Shown: in pieces, positions 21,874-33,414 of the stretch
Position numbering within the stretch: position 1 is the first letter of the stretch
Layout: each line of letters begins with the position of its first letter
DNA from: Oscheius sp. JU75
Lineage: Eukaryota; Nematoda; Chromadorea; Rhabditida; Rhabditidae
Direction: 5' to 3'
Length of the DNA: 64,000 nucleotides
Assembly: GCA_037178855.1 (NCBI GenBank)
Contig: JASJZC010000002.1
Location: forward strand, 1,488,001 to 1,552,000
The notes under the pieces: generated by a model
Told to the model about the DNA's origin: nothing
Seen by the model: the letters and a program-made list of their open reading frames with translations, nothing else
The model's database searches: none
Translations under genes and position numbers: made by a program

Positions 21874-24800
21874 ATGGGCAAGAAGAAGGAAAAAAAACGC
21901 CAGCTGAACGAGGCCGCAAACAACTCCCCAAAGAAGAAACGTCTCGAAGAGCTTCAACTTCCTCAAATCGACGACGACTATAAGGATGTCGAGAAATGGA
22001 AGGAAATTCTACATAGCGGACTGAAAGGTGTACCTTTTAAGCTTCTCGAATACCTAGAAACGCCCAGATATAAAACCATTCCCCCACTGGCAGCTGAAAA
22101 ACTTTATCAAAAATTCCGAGAACGTCGTGGAGGAAATTGAGGACGAACTTCAGGTGCTTTTTCGCCTATATTCCGTAAAAAAATGCTCCATTTTCATAGA
22201 ATTTCGATGGTTGGCACAGGAAGGAGAATGATCTCTACAGTCTGTGGCAGACGGATGACTTTAAGGCTCTAGAAACCGATCAGACCCCTTCCCTTTGCAA
22301 ATTCAGGTATTTTTCCTACATTATTCGACATTTTACGTTCATTTTCAGGGAATTCTTCTACGGACCCGTAAAAAAATGGCTTCAGGAGATTTCGGGCGTC
22401 GAACTGCTCGACCAGGTGGACATGAATGGCAGTCTCTACTCCCACACCGACAATCTCCTTCCGCACAACGATCTCGTGAATTTTTTTCGGTTGTTTTGCA
22501 AGAGAAATTGGGACCTAGATTGACACGCGACGCTTCGCCTTCGTCTACTATCTCGTGCCCTTCATGTGGGAGGAAACAAATGGAGGAGAACTGTGCTTAT
22601 ACAATTCCGATGGTAGGTTTTGATGTTTTTTTCACTAGTTGTTGACAGTGGAGCTTGGGTAGCCCAGACTGGACTCCACGAATGAAGTTACTATCAACAC
22701 ACGCCAAGTCAGGTGTCTTTTCGTCCCTATTCTGCTTCATTTTCTCTCTGAACAGACTTTCTTTCAACAATTCTCTTTCTGTTCAGTTTCCCCACCCCCA
22801 CAAACAGGATTTTGAACGAGTTTGTCAATTTCCTGTTCTCCAAACAGAATAACTAAAGCCAAGTTAGGACCCCCATAACGTCTCAACTGACTACGACTAA
22901 CTGTCATGTCCAAGGATCAATTGGATCTGTGCTGTACAAAAATTTTACGCGACACCCACACGTCCTTCAAAGGGTCTCCTCTTGATTTTTACAAGATTTG
23001 CACGACTCTGCCTTCTACGGCCGATTTTGAGTTTGATAGATTCCCCATGTTGATTTTGCCCAGGTAGCGGGACCGCCAATCCCTGCCATGCCAAAGGAAA
23101 AGTTTCTTTCTGCCAAAGAACTGCTGATAAAGTCTATCCCAAAGTCTAAGTAGGTGATGATTTGGTGCCAAAGACTGTCTGCATAAACTTAGCTTCAGGA
23201 CAGCTCAAATAAACAAGTTTACATAGTCAATACTAAATTTGCTGACTGATATTGACAGGACACAAAGTAGGTATGTGGCAGGCTGACAGCTACTGAACGT
23301 ATTAAAAAATAGGCATCATCTCATTCACAACCCCTGCCTTATTTACACTCTTTCTTTCAGAAAACGACCAGCCGACAGACATAGCTGTCGAGCTCAAGCC
23401 CCACCGGAACTCCCTCCTCATCTTCGAGGTTACTCACAAGTCTTGGCATCGTGTGAAGGAGATTCTCACTCGGGAGGACCCACGTCTCTCAATCAACGGC
23501 TGGTTTCATTCCAGTCGGCGCCTAGAGGCTAAAAGTGCTCCTCCCGCTGAAATTTCTCGATTTTCGCAGATCGATGGCGAGGTTTTTTGGTTAAAATACT
23601 AATTTTTGACATATTATTCAGGGTGACCTGTCAAGCTGGATTGACAAGCGCTATTTGACAGACAAATCTGTCAAAGGACAGCTGGCAGAGACTTTCAGTG
23701 ACACATCAGAAATCCAGCTCAAAAACTTTTTCACGGTTTTGTCTTTTTTTAAAAAAGAATTCCGCAAGTTTAGGACAGGGGAAGAAAGCTTCTGGAAGAG
23801 TTGAAACGACTCGACTTTCAAGAGCGAGGGCCCCCGAACAAGAGGCACTCCCGATGCGGAGACTTACAATCAGGAGGAGCGGAATTCCAAGGGCTGGACC
23901 AGCTTCTAAAGTCGAAACCAATGGCCACGTTTTTAAGTGAAATCACCGAATGTGAACTGAATGGTGGGTAGTTTTGCCTAGAAAGACAAAATTTTGGTTT
24001 GCTACTAATTCAATTTGGTTTTACTGACTCCCGTAGTTTTACTGACCAATTTGGTTTTACTGACTCCCGTAGTTTTACTGACCAATTTGGTTTTACTGAC
24101 TCCCGTATCCTGGATTCACCTAAAGAGAAAAAAACAAGTGGATCTCAGCTGTATTTGGGGAGAAATAACTGAAGTATAGGTTTTTAGGGAAGTTCGTGAC
24201 AGGTCCCATTGCCGCTCTTTGTTGAAAATAGACTATAGCCTTGACGAAGTCCTTGTAAGTATTTTTTGCCCTGAACCGAAGCCCATTCGGAAGTTTCTAA
24301 TTCGTTCGAAAGAAATAGATTTGTCATAAAAAATGCTTAAAAAACCTTATTTGAGAACAGTAGGATCTCAAAGCAGCGTAAGAACAACCACTGTCATCTA
24401 CACTGTTTTCAGACTGCCATGTCTCTCTGTCCCTCTCCCGCCTCCAAACTGGCAGCTATACCGTCCTAGGAGACGAGGATCACGAACTGGCCGACAAGGA
24501 TGGATTCATTCTCGAGACTCACGTACGCTTTTACCTTATTCCCTACAAAAGAAAATTCAATTTCAGCTCTTCTGGGCCGACCAGGAATGGCCGGAAAAGT
24601 CAGGCGGTGACACGATCTACGTCAGCAAGGGCGACGAAGAGCCTGTAAGTCCAATTTTTTGCTCAAACTTCAAATTTTCAGCTAATCACAATCCATCCGG
24701 ACCCCTTCAGCGCCAATATTGTCCTCAGGGAGCCCGAGGTCCTCCCCTTCCTCAAATATACGAATAGTCTGGCCCAGGGGAGCTTCTACCAAGTCACCCT

Positions 24801-24882
24801 GACCTATTACAATGTCCCGATCGAGAGAGAGAACGAGGATGAAGAGGAGGAGCAAGAGGAAAACGAAGAAATTGAAGGATAG
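21874..24882 (+). CDS. OGFOD1: OGFOD1/Tpa1-type prolyl 3-hydroxylase
   Basis: This is a 2-oxoglutarate/Fe(II) dioxygenase of the OGFOD1/Tpa1/Ofd1 family, which hydroxylates a proline of ribosomal protein uS12 (RPS23). A Lys-rich N-terminus MGKKKEKKRQ is followed by KPFPHWQLKNFI and SLYSHTDNLLPHNDL. The latter carries the HxD iron ligands. The second His is in FEVTHKSWHRVKEIL and the 2-oxoglutarate Arg in RLSINGWFHS. A second, inactive double-stranded beta-helix follows, with RGPPNKR, HLFWADQEWPEK and a very acidic tail ending at 24880-24882. The first intron (22030-22057) is only 28 nt; its removal is needed to restore the conserved KPFPHW frame. A large intron (22613-23360) splits the sequence between LYNSD and ENDQ. 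The product should be nuclear/cytosolic. Exon 23980-24410 boundaries are approximate. Confidence 0.93.
24011..24107. repeat. 36-bp minisatellite, 2.7 copies
   Basis: Three successive units begin at 24011, 24047 and 24083 with CAATTTGGTTTTACTGACTC. The first two are identical over 36 bp and the third is cut after 25 bp. They lie in an intron of the OGFOD1 gene. Confidence 0.95.
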
Positions 24883-25045
24883 CCTTATTGTTGTTGCGTT
24901 TTTGTTAAGTTTTTAGAGTTTATTAAACTTCAAAAAGTAGTATATTAGCACAGCACCAAGCACAATTAAAAAAAAGATCGCAGATTGTGGGGAGGGAAGG
25001 TAAAATTCACAAAACTAGAAGGGGAAATGGAAGGCAAAAAAGAGG

Positions 25046-28000
25046 CTATATGTACTGGGTAATGTCAAAGTTGCCGTTGGCGATACCGTCGTGTTGGAGC
25101 TCGATGAGCTGGTCGGTGTCTATGTCCAGCGAGCTGTCGACGGTGTGACTCTCCGATGGCTAAAAAAAGCAGTGATTTTTGGGCAGAAAAGAAGGACAAA
25201 AAGCGGTATTTTGATACTAATAGCCTACTGTCTACAAGATTTAATACCATTTGCAGTAATGTAATGCAAAACGGTACCTTCACCTAACCAAAATCCAATG
25301 CATCCCACAGCCCTATCTTTTCCTAGCAGTCTCAACTAGACAAAAACAATTGTTTTACAATTGAGAAGAATGAACAGGATGACCAACCTTTCTTCTATCA
25401 ATATTGTAGGCTCTGGCCATTTCCTTCTTGACCTCTATCAGATTCTCCTCGAAGATCCTCTCCAGCGTCGTCGCACACAAATAGATCGGACTGTCCTTCG
25501 TGTAATAGGCCCGGGCGTTCTCGAACATCAGATTGCAGTCGTAGCTAAAGTCCTTCAGCTTTATGTACTCGAGTCGCTCCAGCTTGTTCTGTATTGTCTT
25601 CAGATCCATCGGTCTCTTGACCAGGTCCGTATAGTCCGGATGTTTGGCCAGATCGACAGGCTCTTTGAACGGCCATGCCATTTTGTGGTGATTTATTGTG
25701 TCCAGGAGCTGCCAGACCTTCGGGTAGTCTGCTCGACTGAATTTGGTCGAAATTAATATCACAAATTTGAAACTGGCACCTGAGAGGAGGCGAACTACTG
25801 GATGTGCTGGCCTCGCTGGCCGTGGACTCGTAGCCATCGGTAGCTGACTGTTCGGCCGCGGTTCGGCACGGGGGGCAGACGTATTCGGCGATGGACTCGG
25901 CGTATCTGGACAAAAATCTATTTCAAATTGTCAGCACGTCCGTCTGTCTGAAGCGGTCCGCTTGTGGCCTATTGTAGACGCAGTTTGGACGCATGGGACT
26001 AAGGGTACCTCCGCCCTATGTTTCCGGTTTTCAATTTGTCAAAAAGCTAGAGAGTGGCCCCCAAAAGCTGTCTAATTGTGGTGAATGCGGCCTCACAAAG
26101 TTACATTTCAGTGCAGCTGGTGTATTCGCATTACGTAAGAGTCGCCAACCAGACGACCCGGGTTCAATTCTCCTGGATGACATACTTTTCAGTGAGCTAT
26201 TTTAAGTAGGAAAAAACAAGGTGAAGGTTCCCGAGGTGAGAATGAACTTGTTTACAAGATCCTGTGCCCCAAAAAGGTGATAGCTAACCTTGTTCAAGTA
26301 AAAATAATGTTTGTAATGTCCGAGATTCGAACTTGGGTCACGTGAACCGCAGGGCTCAGTTTGTTTTGCCCAATTTTTCATTTTTCCTCTAATTTTTCTC
26401 CGAATTTATTGTCACATGCCTAGACTATACCGACTGAGCCACGCCGCAGATACTGTGTGGTGTCGGCGAGAGCGCCGATTACGGCCTGCAAGACACGGGT
26501 TCGATCGATCTGTGTGGGTGACAAATTTTTTGAGCCAGTTATTTTGAGCACAAGCGAAATGGTCCCAAAGTGAATATTGAACAGATTTACAGGATCTTTA
26601 GCACCAAAGGAGGCAATAACAAGCCTTAGCCAAAGAGAAGAAGCCCAAAAGCTAGGTCAGCCACTCCCTTTTGCCCATTTTAAAGGGCTAGAAAGAAATT
26701 AACTTACTCCTTGGTTATGCCCACGCATTCGGGATGGAACCAGTCCTCGCACTTGTCGCAGCCGACGTAGAATTCACGATCATCGTAAGGCTTCTGACAG
26801 AGACAGTAGAGGTCATTCTGTTGGATCTGCTCGGTCTGTTGTTTGCAGTCGGGACAGGCCCAGCTAGTCAGGGATTCACAGTCCTTGGACTTGACACCCA
26901 CGCATTTGCCGTGGAACCAGCCGTTGCACATGTCACAGCTTATATAGAATCTGGAAGAAAAGTGTTTCTCTTCGTCTAGGACACAAACAGGCTATTTTTT
27001 TCTTTTGTTACACCTTTGCATACTCTAATTTTAGCATTTTGTGAGTCCTACCGTATTTTTGCTTTACGGCCCAGTCGGTTAGAGCTTAGATTAGGAGTTA
27101 AAATGTCCCGGGTTCAATCCTCGCGATTGAAAAAAATTTCTGCCTATTTCTAGGCTACTTGGAATCACTTTAAGAGCATCCGATAGCTTGTAAATATGAC
27201 CAGAATTATCAGTTTTTACGAACTTTTCGGGTCAAAAACATATGAGCATCGACCCATTACATGGTTTTTTTTCTTTCGCAGTAGGAACGAACCTCTTGGA
27301 ATTGTAGGGCTTTCGACAGATACAATGCGGTGCCTTCGGGTCGGTCATTCCTTCCGGTATGCCGTAATCGACTCCGGCCGTGTCCGAATCCTCACTATCC
27401 TGGGACGAGAGGGCTTCCTTCTTTGGTCGACCTCTCTTCTTCGGTGCGTCCTTTTTCGATGAGCCTTCCTCGACGCTGCTGTGCGAATTCATCTGGAATT
27501 TATTGTTTTTTGGCTATTAGAAAAAAAGGTACCCTAGTTCGCAGAACACGGTCAGATCGGGGTACCGAGGCCGGCTTTCTTCTTGGCGATGTCTCAACTT
27601 CGAGGCGAGATTTCTTGCTAGGGGGCTGGGATGAAGAGCAGACATCTTCTACGAGCTCGTCTTCTTCTATCTGGAAAAAGGATAATTGTTACGGTTCTTT
27701 TGAGGCCTTTTGGCGTTTAAATTCACTTGTATCTGTCAGATTATAGTTAGTTTACAGCATTTTACAACATAACTATTAGTTGTTTTGTCTTTAGCAGCTA
27801 TGGTTCGAAGATTTTAAAGGGAGACTGTCACTGCGAGGGATGAGGGGACGGTAGAACCATTTTTGCAGATGGATGCCGCCACGAACTTCTCTCAAAAGGC
27901 ATTTTTCGATGCGGGAAATGCTGTTCTTCACTCCTCATTCTTATTTTCTACATTTTTCTGTTTTGGCTGTGCAGTCACTGCAGTGTTACCCCCATAGTTT

Positions 28001-31000
28001 TGACTACTGCAATAGGAAAAAAACCCACCTTGATCTCTTTCTTCATCCAGTCGATCGAGTCTCCTCCAAGGCTGATTTCTGCCGGGTTTACTATTGGGGC
28101 ATTTGGAGCTTTCTTCACGGGACGTTTTGCTGAAAAACGGGCTATTTCTTAGTGTCTCTCTCCTTCTCTCTCAGTCTGCCCTCCTCATACTGTCACTGTT
28201 TCTCTGAATCTGTCAGTCTCTGTCGAAGTCTCTTTCATTCTCTCCCAAACCCTACCTCCTCTCAATCCCCGCTCATCTTCAGATTCCGAGGCCAATATGT
28301 CAGGAACTGTCATCTCTAAATGAGGCTCACAGAAAGCCTGTCCACAGTCGAGAAGCCAGCCAAACTTGGCGAAATCTTCCTCCTCGGAGGCAAAATGGGG
28401 TAGCTCGTCGGCAAAGTCAGTTATCGAGGAGGACGATGACAGGGAATGTGGCAGTGGACATGGGGCGTGAAGCAGAGGTGGTTCGATGGTCATAGTTAAG
28501 GGAGCGAATGAGTAATAGTTACAGTAACCCAGGTCTCTGTCGTTTATATAGCCCTCCCTAGACCACCCACCCCCATTCGAGAATTGTCTGGAACCTCTAT
28601 CTCTCTCTCGCTGTGTCACGTGAATAAGTAGCCGCCGGTCGGTCAACAGCCCAGACTCTCCTGGTCAGTCGTACTATTTCTCTGTCTCTCTCCCGCACAG
28701 CTGCTTTGACCAGCGGTCACATTGAGGATGGGATTGACCATCACGTGAGTTGACGTCATTTGGGTTGACCCTTGAGGCAGAGAGACAGGCTAAACAATGC
28801 GGGAGGACCACGAGGAAGCAAAGTGGTGGTCACAAGGAACAACAGGCCCCGAAGGGAACTTCAGAGAACAAGCAGCTCGTAGATAATGTTTTGGGTGTTC
28901 GGGGAAGTCACGTCTGCTTAGAGAACGAGCGATTATAGTGGAGAGAAACAAGGCAACTTCGAAGCTACGACAGAGTGACAGTCCGCAGGTATGGGAGAGA
29001 CACTTTAATGTCAACGTGGGTACTTGTCTGGGAGCTTCAGTCGCTATAAAAGACTTTTTTGGGGGTCAAAAAAGGTTTAAAGAGTTTAAAACTAGGATAA
29101 TAGTAGTCTTCCTACTGTCTCCCATGGTATGGGGGACAGTAGGAAGAAGGTTCTGTACTCACGGCCACTTTACACTGCATAGCCAATGATTACGAGAGAG
29201 ACAGTATACTGTAAGTTTGAGCGCCATTCCACAGGTATTTGTAAGTTTTGAAATAAGTTTTGGATTTTTTCGTACAAATTCCAGAAACTTTGGGCCCTTG
29301 GTACTGGTTCAAACTCCGGCTTTTCAGCAGATTTGAAGCCCTTTTTGGGTACAAACTTTTAAAACTTCAAACCTGAATATGGTTTTTGTTATTTTGTTAC
29401 TCTCATCCAGTTGCTAGGAGCCCCTTTATCTTAAGACCAGCTTGAACTAGATATGGCCCAATGCTTTTCGATACGATCACCATCTTTCAGTGAAAGACTG
29501 ACACGTGACTCACATGGAACAGTCATCGTTTCGGGGAAGGGCGGAGTATCCTTGTCTATCCGACCCCCGGATCAAAAGAATCTCCGAAGCGTAAAAAAGA
29601 GAGCAGAATGATGTCATGGACCATATCACTTCTTCTGTCGCCTGCGTTCCAACTCAAGACCCACAGGACGAAAGCACCGACATCTACAATAGATTATCTA
29701 CTGTAGTTCCTGCTGCTCCTAACTATCCCACAAATACGAAGGCAACACGTTAGGCTGAGAAATTAAATGAGCCAAAAGTTGTGACAGGAGCAGGTCAAAA
29801 ACCGGTAAGAGGAAAAAACTGATTATCCAACCCAAATAACTAGCAGAACTGAACTACGACATGGCCAAAAAGGGTTCAAGATTTTTTTATTTCCGCGTGG
29901 AAGGTACCTCTCATGCTAGAAAAAGGCCTACTTATAGATAGCTATAAACGAGGGTGATTTGAGTGAAGAATACACGAAAACCTAACCATAATTACACCGG
30001 CTTTCCATGGATAAGTTCCCGACCATGTCATTGTTCAACTAGTTCAGAGCCCGTCAACTTCCCAATGTCCCTTCCTGTCCTCTCCATAGCTTATACCTCA
30101 GTTTCTTACTCTTTCTACGAGTTTTCTTTCTCTGTCTCTATGTGTCCAAACAAAATGCAAAACTCACACTTCGGCGTCTTGGCCTTTCCCTTCCTCCAGG
30201 GCGTCTGTAGACCGCACTCCTGCTCCGCGTCATTCTCCAGCCTCGTCCTTCTCTTGTTGATCTCGCGGCGCAGACGTTCCACATGCTCCGCCAACATCAG
30301 CTCCCTCTGGTTCGAAAACATTCTTCTGGATCTGAATTTCTTATTAATCGGCTTAAACACCTGTCACTTACTTCATTTTGTCCATCTCCGCTCGATTCTT
30401 AGGCTTCTTCTGGTGATTCTTGAACCAGCCGAACTGCTTGTCCCAGCGACAGACCTGTGTGACTAGACTGTCCAACGTCTGCTTGATCTGTTTTTGCTCC
30501 TGTGTGTCTTCTTTCGTCGGCATTAGGTTCGAATTGTATTGGAGAGGCTGTCTAGCCAGGTTGTGCAGCATTGCCGTGCCGACTTGGCCGAATTTGTCGA
30601 TGATTCGGGCTGAAAATGCAGAGATTTTATGAGGGGAAAACGAGTAGTTTTTTGGGGTACATATACTCTAATCTATTCTTTCAAAGGGGAGCCGTCTGTC
30701 TGTCGACTTTTGAGGTGGTGTATTGGTAAAGAGCGTGCATTTGGGTCGAACTACCTGAGTTCGGATCCGTCCAGTGGGCTAACGTAAAACAGTCTGTTAA
30801 GCCATACTTGTTTCCACTGATTTCAAAGGTTCCGTCCGTACCGTCGCTTACTGTAATTTCTGGACTTTTCCGACATTCTACGGCAAAAAATAGGCTGTTT
30901 TCGAGTCAAAGTCTGAGAAATTCCGTTATTGAATCTTGTTTTTAGGAATTATAAATTCTTCCACAGCTACTTTACATTGCAGCTGTTTGCCGTCTCAGAA

Positions 31001-32971
31001 AACAAACTAGGACAAGGGCAACTCACGATAATTCCACTGTCTCTCCTGGTTGTTCTTGTTCTCCTCTTCCTCCTGGGCCATCAGCTCCTCTTCGCGAGCT
31101 ATGGCTTCGGCTATGGCGCGTTCTTCATCCTCATTGGACTCAAAATCGAATCGGTAAGGCCGGGACGAGTAGGAGGATCTGAAAACCACGAATGTCACTT
31201 ACTGTCTCTATGACTGTTCCTGTCTCTCTGCCTCACCGTCCTCGTATGTCTCTATCAATCTTACTGTCACTGTGAGGTCTTTTATCACTCACTATTGCTC
31301 ACTGTCTCTGTCATTGTCCTTGTCTGTCTCTGTCACTGCTACTATCACTGTATGGCTGTTACTGTCTCTTCCACTACTGTTTTTGTCACTCTAACTGCTT
31401 CTCTCACTGTCTCTGTCCTATGCACTGTCTCTCTCCCTCCCAACAAACCTGGCTACATCCGGCACTACCCTCGGTTTATATCCAAACTCCCTCGGATTTT
31501 TCAGCGGTCTTGTCAAGCCGATATCTTCATGACTCGAGACGATCCTCTGTCCCATGGCCATCGTCGCTCCGCCTCTTGTCAAGACTCGCTGCACAATCCT
31601 CGTCTGTTGTTGAACTGCTCCCACTGGGGCTTGTGACTGTCGTAGAGTTGAAGCTTCAAGTCCCTGAGGGGTCCTTGTGGCCATGACACGGGTCCCGGAG
31701 AGTCGATTGACTATCTGCTGACCGCCGGGCTGGAAAATGGCATGTTTTTGAGCTATCCAAAGTGACAGGGATTCCAGATGGCATATCAGGAGATAACTGT
31801 CAACTTGTCAAATCTAATCTCCGGAGTCTGTCTTGTCAACTGTAAGTCTCACAGTTCAGTTTGTTTGTCAGTTACTCTACTAGATGGTCGTCTTCTGCTT
31901 TTCTCCCGAGATTAGAGTATTACTACTTTTTTGGTACTAACATGAGAAATAGCAGGTTACATACAACTCTCGTATATGTCCGGATAAAGTTTTTGCCTTG
32001 GTTTCGGGACTTGGATCATGGTTGTGCAAAAGTACCGTATACGGAATTCACTCAAAATCAGGTTTTCTGTCGTAACTCACTCTTTTTCAGAGATTTTAAC
32101 TATGTTTATTGTATTCAGCACGAAAAGCAGAGTCGCTTACGCTCTTGGCGAAGCGACCCAGTACTCTTTGAAACTGTTTGACTCTTCAAACTCGTCTTGT
32201 CACAATCTGGGATAACGCTTGCCAGAAAAGTCCACAAACATTGTCAGGTGTTACCCCAGATTAGAGTTGACTTGTGTCGCAGACGGACGCCACTTGCAAA
32301 TTATAAAGGTAGGATAAATGCAGAGATATTGAGATCTCGGTATCCCTTTCACATTTTAAAGGTTCAAACGAAGGGGGCCGTCTGCCGAACTATTACCGAA
32401 ATTTCTGTATCTAATCCCCTCGAAACCCAAAAAAAAATTTAAAAAAAAAAAAACTCACCCCAACGCGTACAACCCTCGTCGGTTGGCCAGCAGCTACCGT
32501 TCTAACGACTGTTCCCGGACGACCGGCGGTTACTGAAGCGACGACTCTTCTCATTGTGGGGGGCGCATCTCCGATCCGGCATGCTGGCTCGATTCCTCGT
32601 GCCGGATTCGCCACCGGTCTCAAATACTGTGTTGTGCCGTCATTTCGTCTAATTAAGAGGACTTTTTGATTATTCGAGACGACGGGAGCGGCTCTCTGAA
32701 GGCCAAAGATTGTAAAATTTTGTGAGAAGAGAAGGGCATACATTGAGGACAATACGATGAGGGCCTGGGACCGGAGGCGGGGAAACTGTACTCGGCGGAT
32801 AGGTACTATTGTCGAACCTAAAAATGCGGTTTTTTCTAAGCGAAAATAGGGGTAAAGGTACCTCGAAATGACTGGAGGAGCATCATCCTCCACAAGCTCT
32901 GAGGTTGACGGAGTAGAGACCACGGTTTCTTCGGCCACAGCCGGAGGCACGTTAACTACTCGACGGATCAT
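25046..32971 (-). CDS. nurf-1: NURF-1/BPTF C-terminal gene: two PHD fingers and bromodomain
   Basis: This encodes the histone-reading half of the NURF remodelling subunit (NURF301/BPTF). The start at 32971 (MIRRVVNVPPAVAEE) follows the acceptor CCCATTTCAG by 17 nt. Exons 32459-32695 and 31418-31729 are low-complexity Val/Arg/Thr-rich sequence. Next come an acidic coiled segment (31007-31198, RAIAEAIAREEELMAQEEEE), a helical segment (30115-30600), an AT-hook-like KKRGRPKKEA (about 27440), PHD finger a (HCICRKPYNSKR then FYISCDMCNGWFHGKCVGV) and PHD finger b (LYCLCQKPYDDREFYVGCDK, CEDWFHPECVG). The bromodomain (25400-25790) contains KMAWPFKEPVDLAKHPDYTD and MFENARAYYTKDSPIY. The protein ends NFDITQYI at 25046-25048. 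Finger b keeps all four aromatic-cage positions for methyl-lysine; finger a has His at the first. The bromodomain has Tyr where the acetyl-lysine Asn is expected. Confidence 0.88.
26095..26300 (+). repeat. SINE-like element, tRNA-derived
   Basis: A tRNA-like head with B box GGTTCAATTCT (about 26160) is followed by a body ending TTTACAAGATCCTGTGCCCC and GATAGCTAACCTT. The same tail occurs at 26560-26645, 38655-38760 and 55515-55620, each time behind or near a tRNA-like head. The copy lies in an intron of the C-terminal NURF gene. Confidence 0.7.
26310..26450 (-). repeat. tRNA-related element, reverse, with inserted block
   Basis: On the minus strand, GGCGTGGCTCAGTCGG (A box) lies near 26445 and AAGTTCGAATCTC (B box) near 26335. 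About 60 nt of A/T-rich sequence separates them in the anticodon region, which is too long for a normal nematode tRNA intron. It is treated as a tRNA-derived repeat. Confidence 0.55.
26455..26645 (+). repeat. SINE-like element, tRNA-derived
   Basis: The head has GTCGGCGAGAGCGCCGATTA and ACACGGGTTCGATC. The tail has AAATGGTCCCAAAGTGA and TTTACAGGATCTTTAGCACC, shared with the copies at 26095 and 55450. Confidence 0.75.
27062..27130 (+). repeat. tRNA-like SINE head
   Basis: CCCAGTCGGTTAGAGC (A box) and CCGGGTTCAATCC (B box) are spaced as in a tRNA, but the acceptor stem is not paired. It lies in the intron that separates the two halves of PHD finger a. Confidence 0.6.
28260..28493 (-). CDS. Alternative first exon of a short NURF isoform
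   Basis: An open exon begins MTIEPPLLHAPCPLPH at 28493 and runs through a Ser-rich and acidic stretch to ASESEDERGLRG, then a GT donor near 28258. The next downstream exon (about 28030-28130, KRPVKKAPNAPIVNPAEISL) belongs to the C-terminal NURF gene. Use of this exon would give a protein holding only the two PHD fingers and bromodomain. A TATA box lies about 50 nt upstream. Whether it is used, and where, cannot be told from sequence. Confidence 0.6.
28543..28551 (-). promoter_or_regulatory. TATA box of internal NURF promoter
   Basis: On the minus strand the sequence reads CTATATAAA, 50 nt before the ATG at 28493. A transcription start about 30 nt downstream would leave a 5' UTR of roughly 20 nt. 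It is the clearest TATA box seen in the window. Confidence 0.6.
29108..29146. repeat. Short hairpin
   Basis: A 16-nt arm CTTCCTACTGTCTCCC (29108-29123) pairs with 29131-29146 with one mismatch around a 7-nt loop. It lies in the intron upstream of the internal NURF promoter. Confidence 0.75.
30705..30850 (+). repeat. tRNA-like repeat in NURF intron
   Basis: GGTGGTGTATTGGTAAAGAGC resembles a tRNA D-arm region and is followed by GAGTTCGGATCCG, a degenerate B box. It is probably another member of the tRNA-derived family. Confidence 0.45.
31195..31440. repeat. Degenerate GTCTCT/CTGTCACTGTC tract
   Basis: About 240 bases of GTCTCTGTCACTG-type words fill the intron between the exons at 31007-31198 and 31418-31729 of the C-terminal NURF gene. 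Confidence 0.8.
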
Positions 32972-33118
32972 TTTTTTTCAGGGGTCTGAAATGGGGGGAT
33001 TTTAGTGACTAGAAGAGCGAGAGAAAGATCGAAGAAGAATGTAAAATGTTGATGAAATGATGACTAAAGGATAGCAATCTTGTGAGCAAAAAAATGAGAA
33101 AAAAGTATGAAATTGAGT

Positions 33119-33414
33119 ATAGTCTGTTTAAAAATAATAGAGCATTTTAAACCGTCGCTGTTAAAAACGGCGGTACAACACTTTCAAACTTTTGCGAAAT
33201 TTGTTTCTTCGGAGTTCTATTCTTTTCTCATCAGTTTTACGTTTTAAGTGTAGAAAAGTGTTATTTGCATCGTTTGCATGTAAAAAAAAAACTTCGAAAT
33301 CTGGCGGGAAAAGCAGCGAAAATGTGAAAAAAAAACAGTGGAAAATTTCAGCAAAGTCTTTTTTTTGACGCAACCATTTGAATAATGCTCTATTTATTTT
33401 CGGACATACTATTA
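33119..33414. mobile_element. MITE with Tc1/mariner-like ends, copy 1
   Basis: The left end TAGTCTGTTTAAAAATAATA is inverted at the right end (33383-33412, read on the minus strand AGTATGTCCGAAAATAAATA). Both continue as AGAGCATT. TA dinucleotides border the element. It carries no transposase. A second copy is at 52650-52965. Confidence 0.75.

Noticed and set aside
24009-24107. CRISPR-like array
   Set aside because: The units are contiguous tandem copies without spacers, within an intron of a eukaryotic gene.
25361-25756. Plus-strand frames opposite the NURF exons
   Set aside because: They are antisense shadows of exons with clear domain motifs on the minus strand (bromodomain, PHD, middle region).
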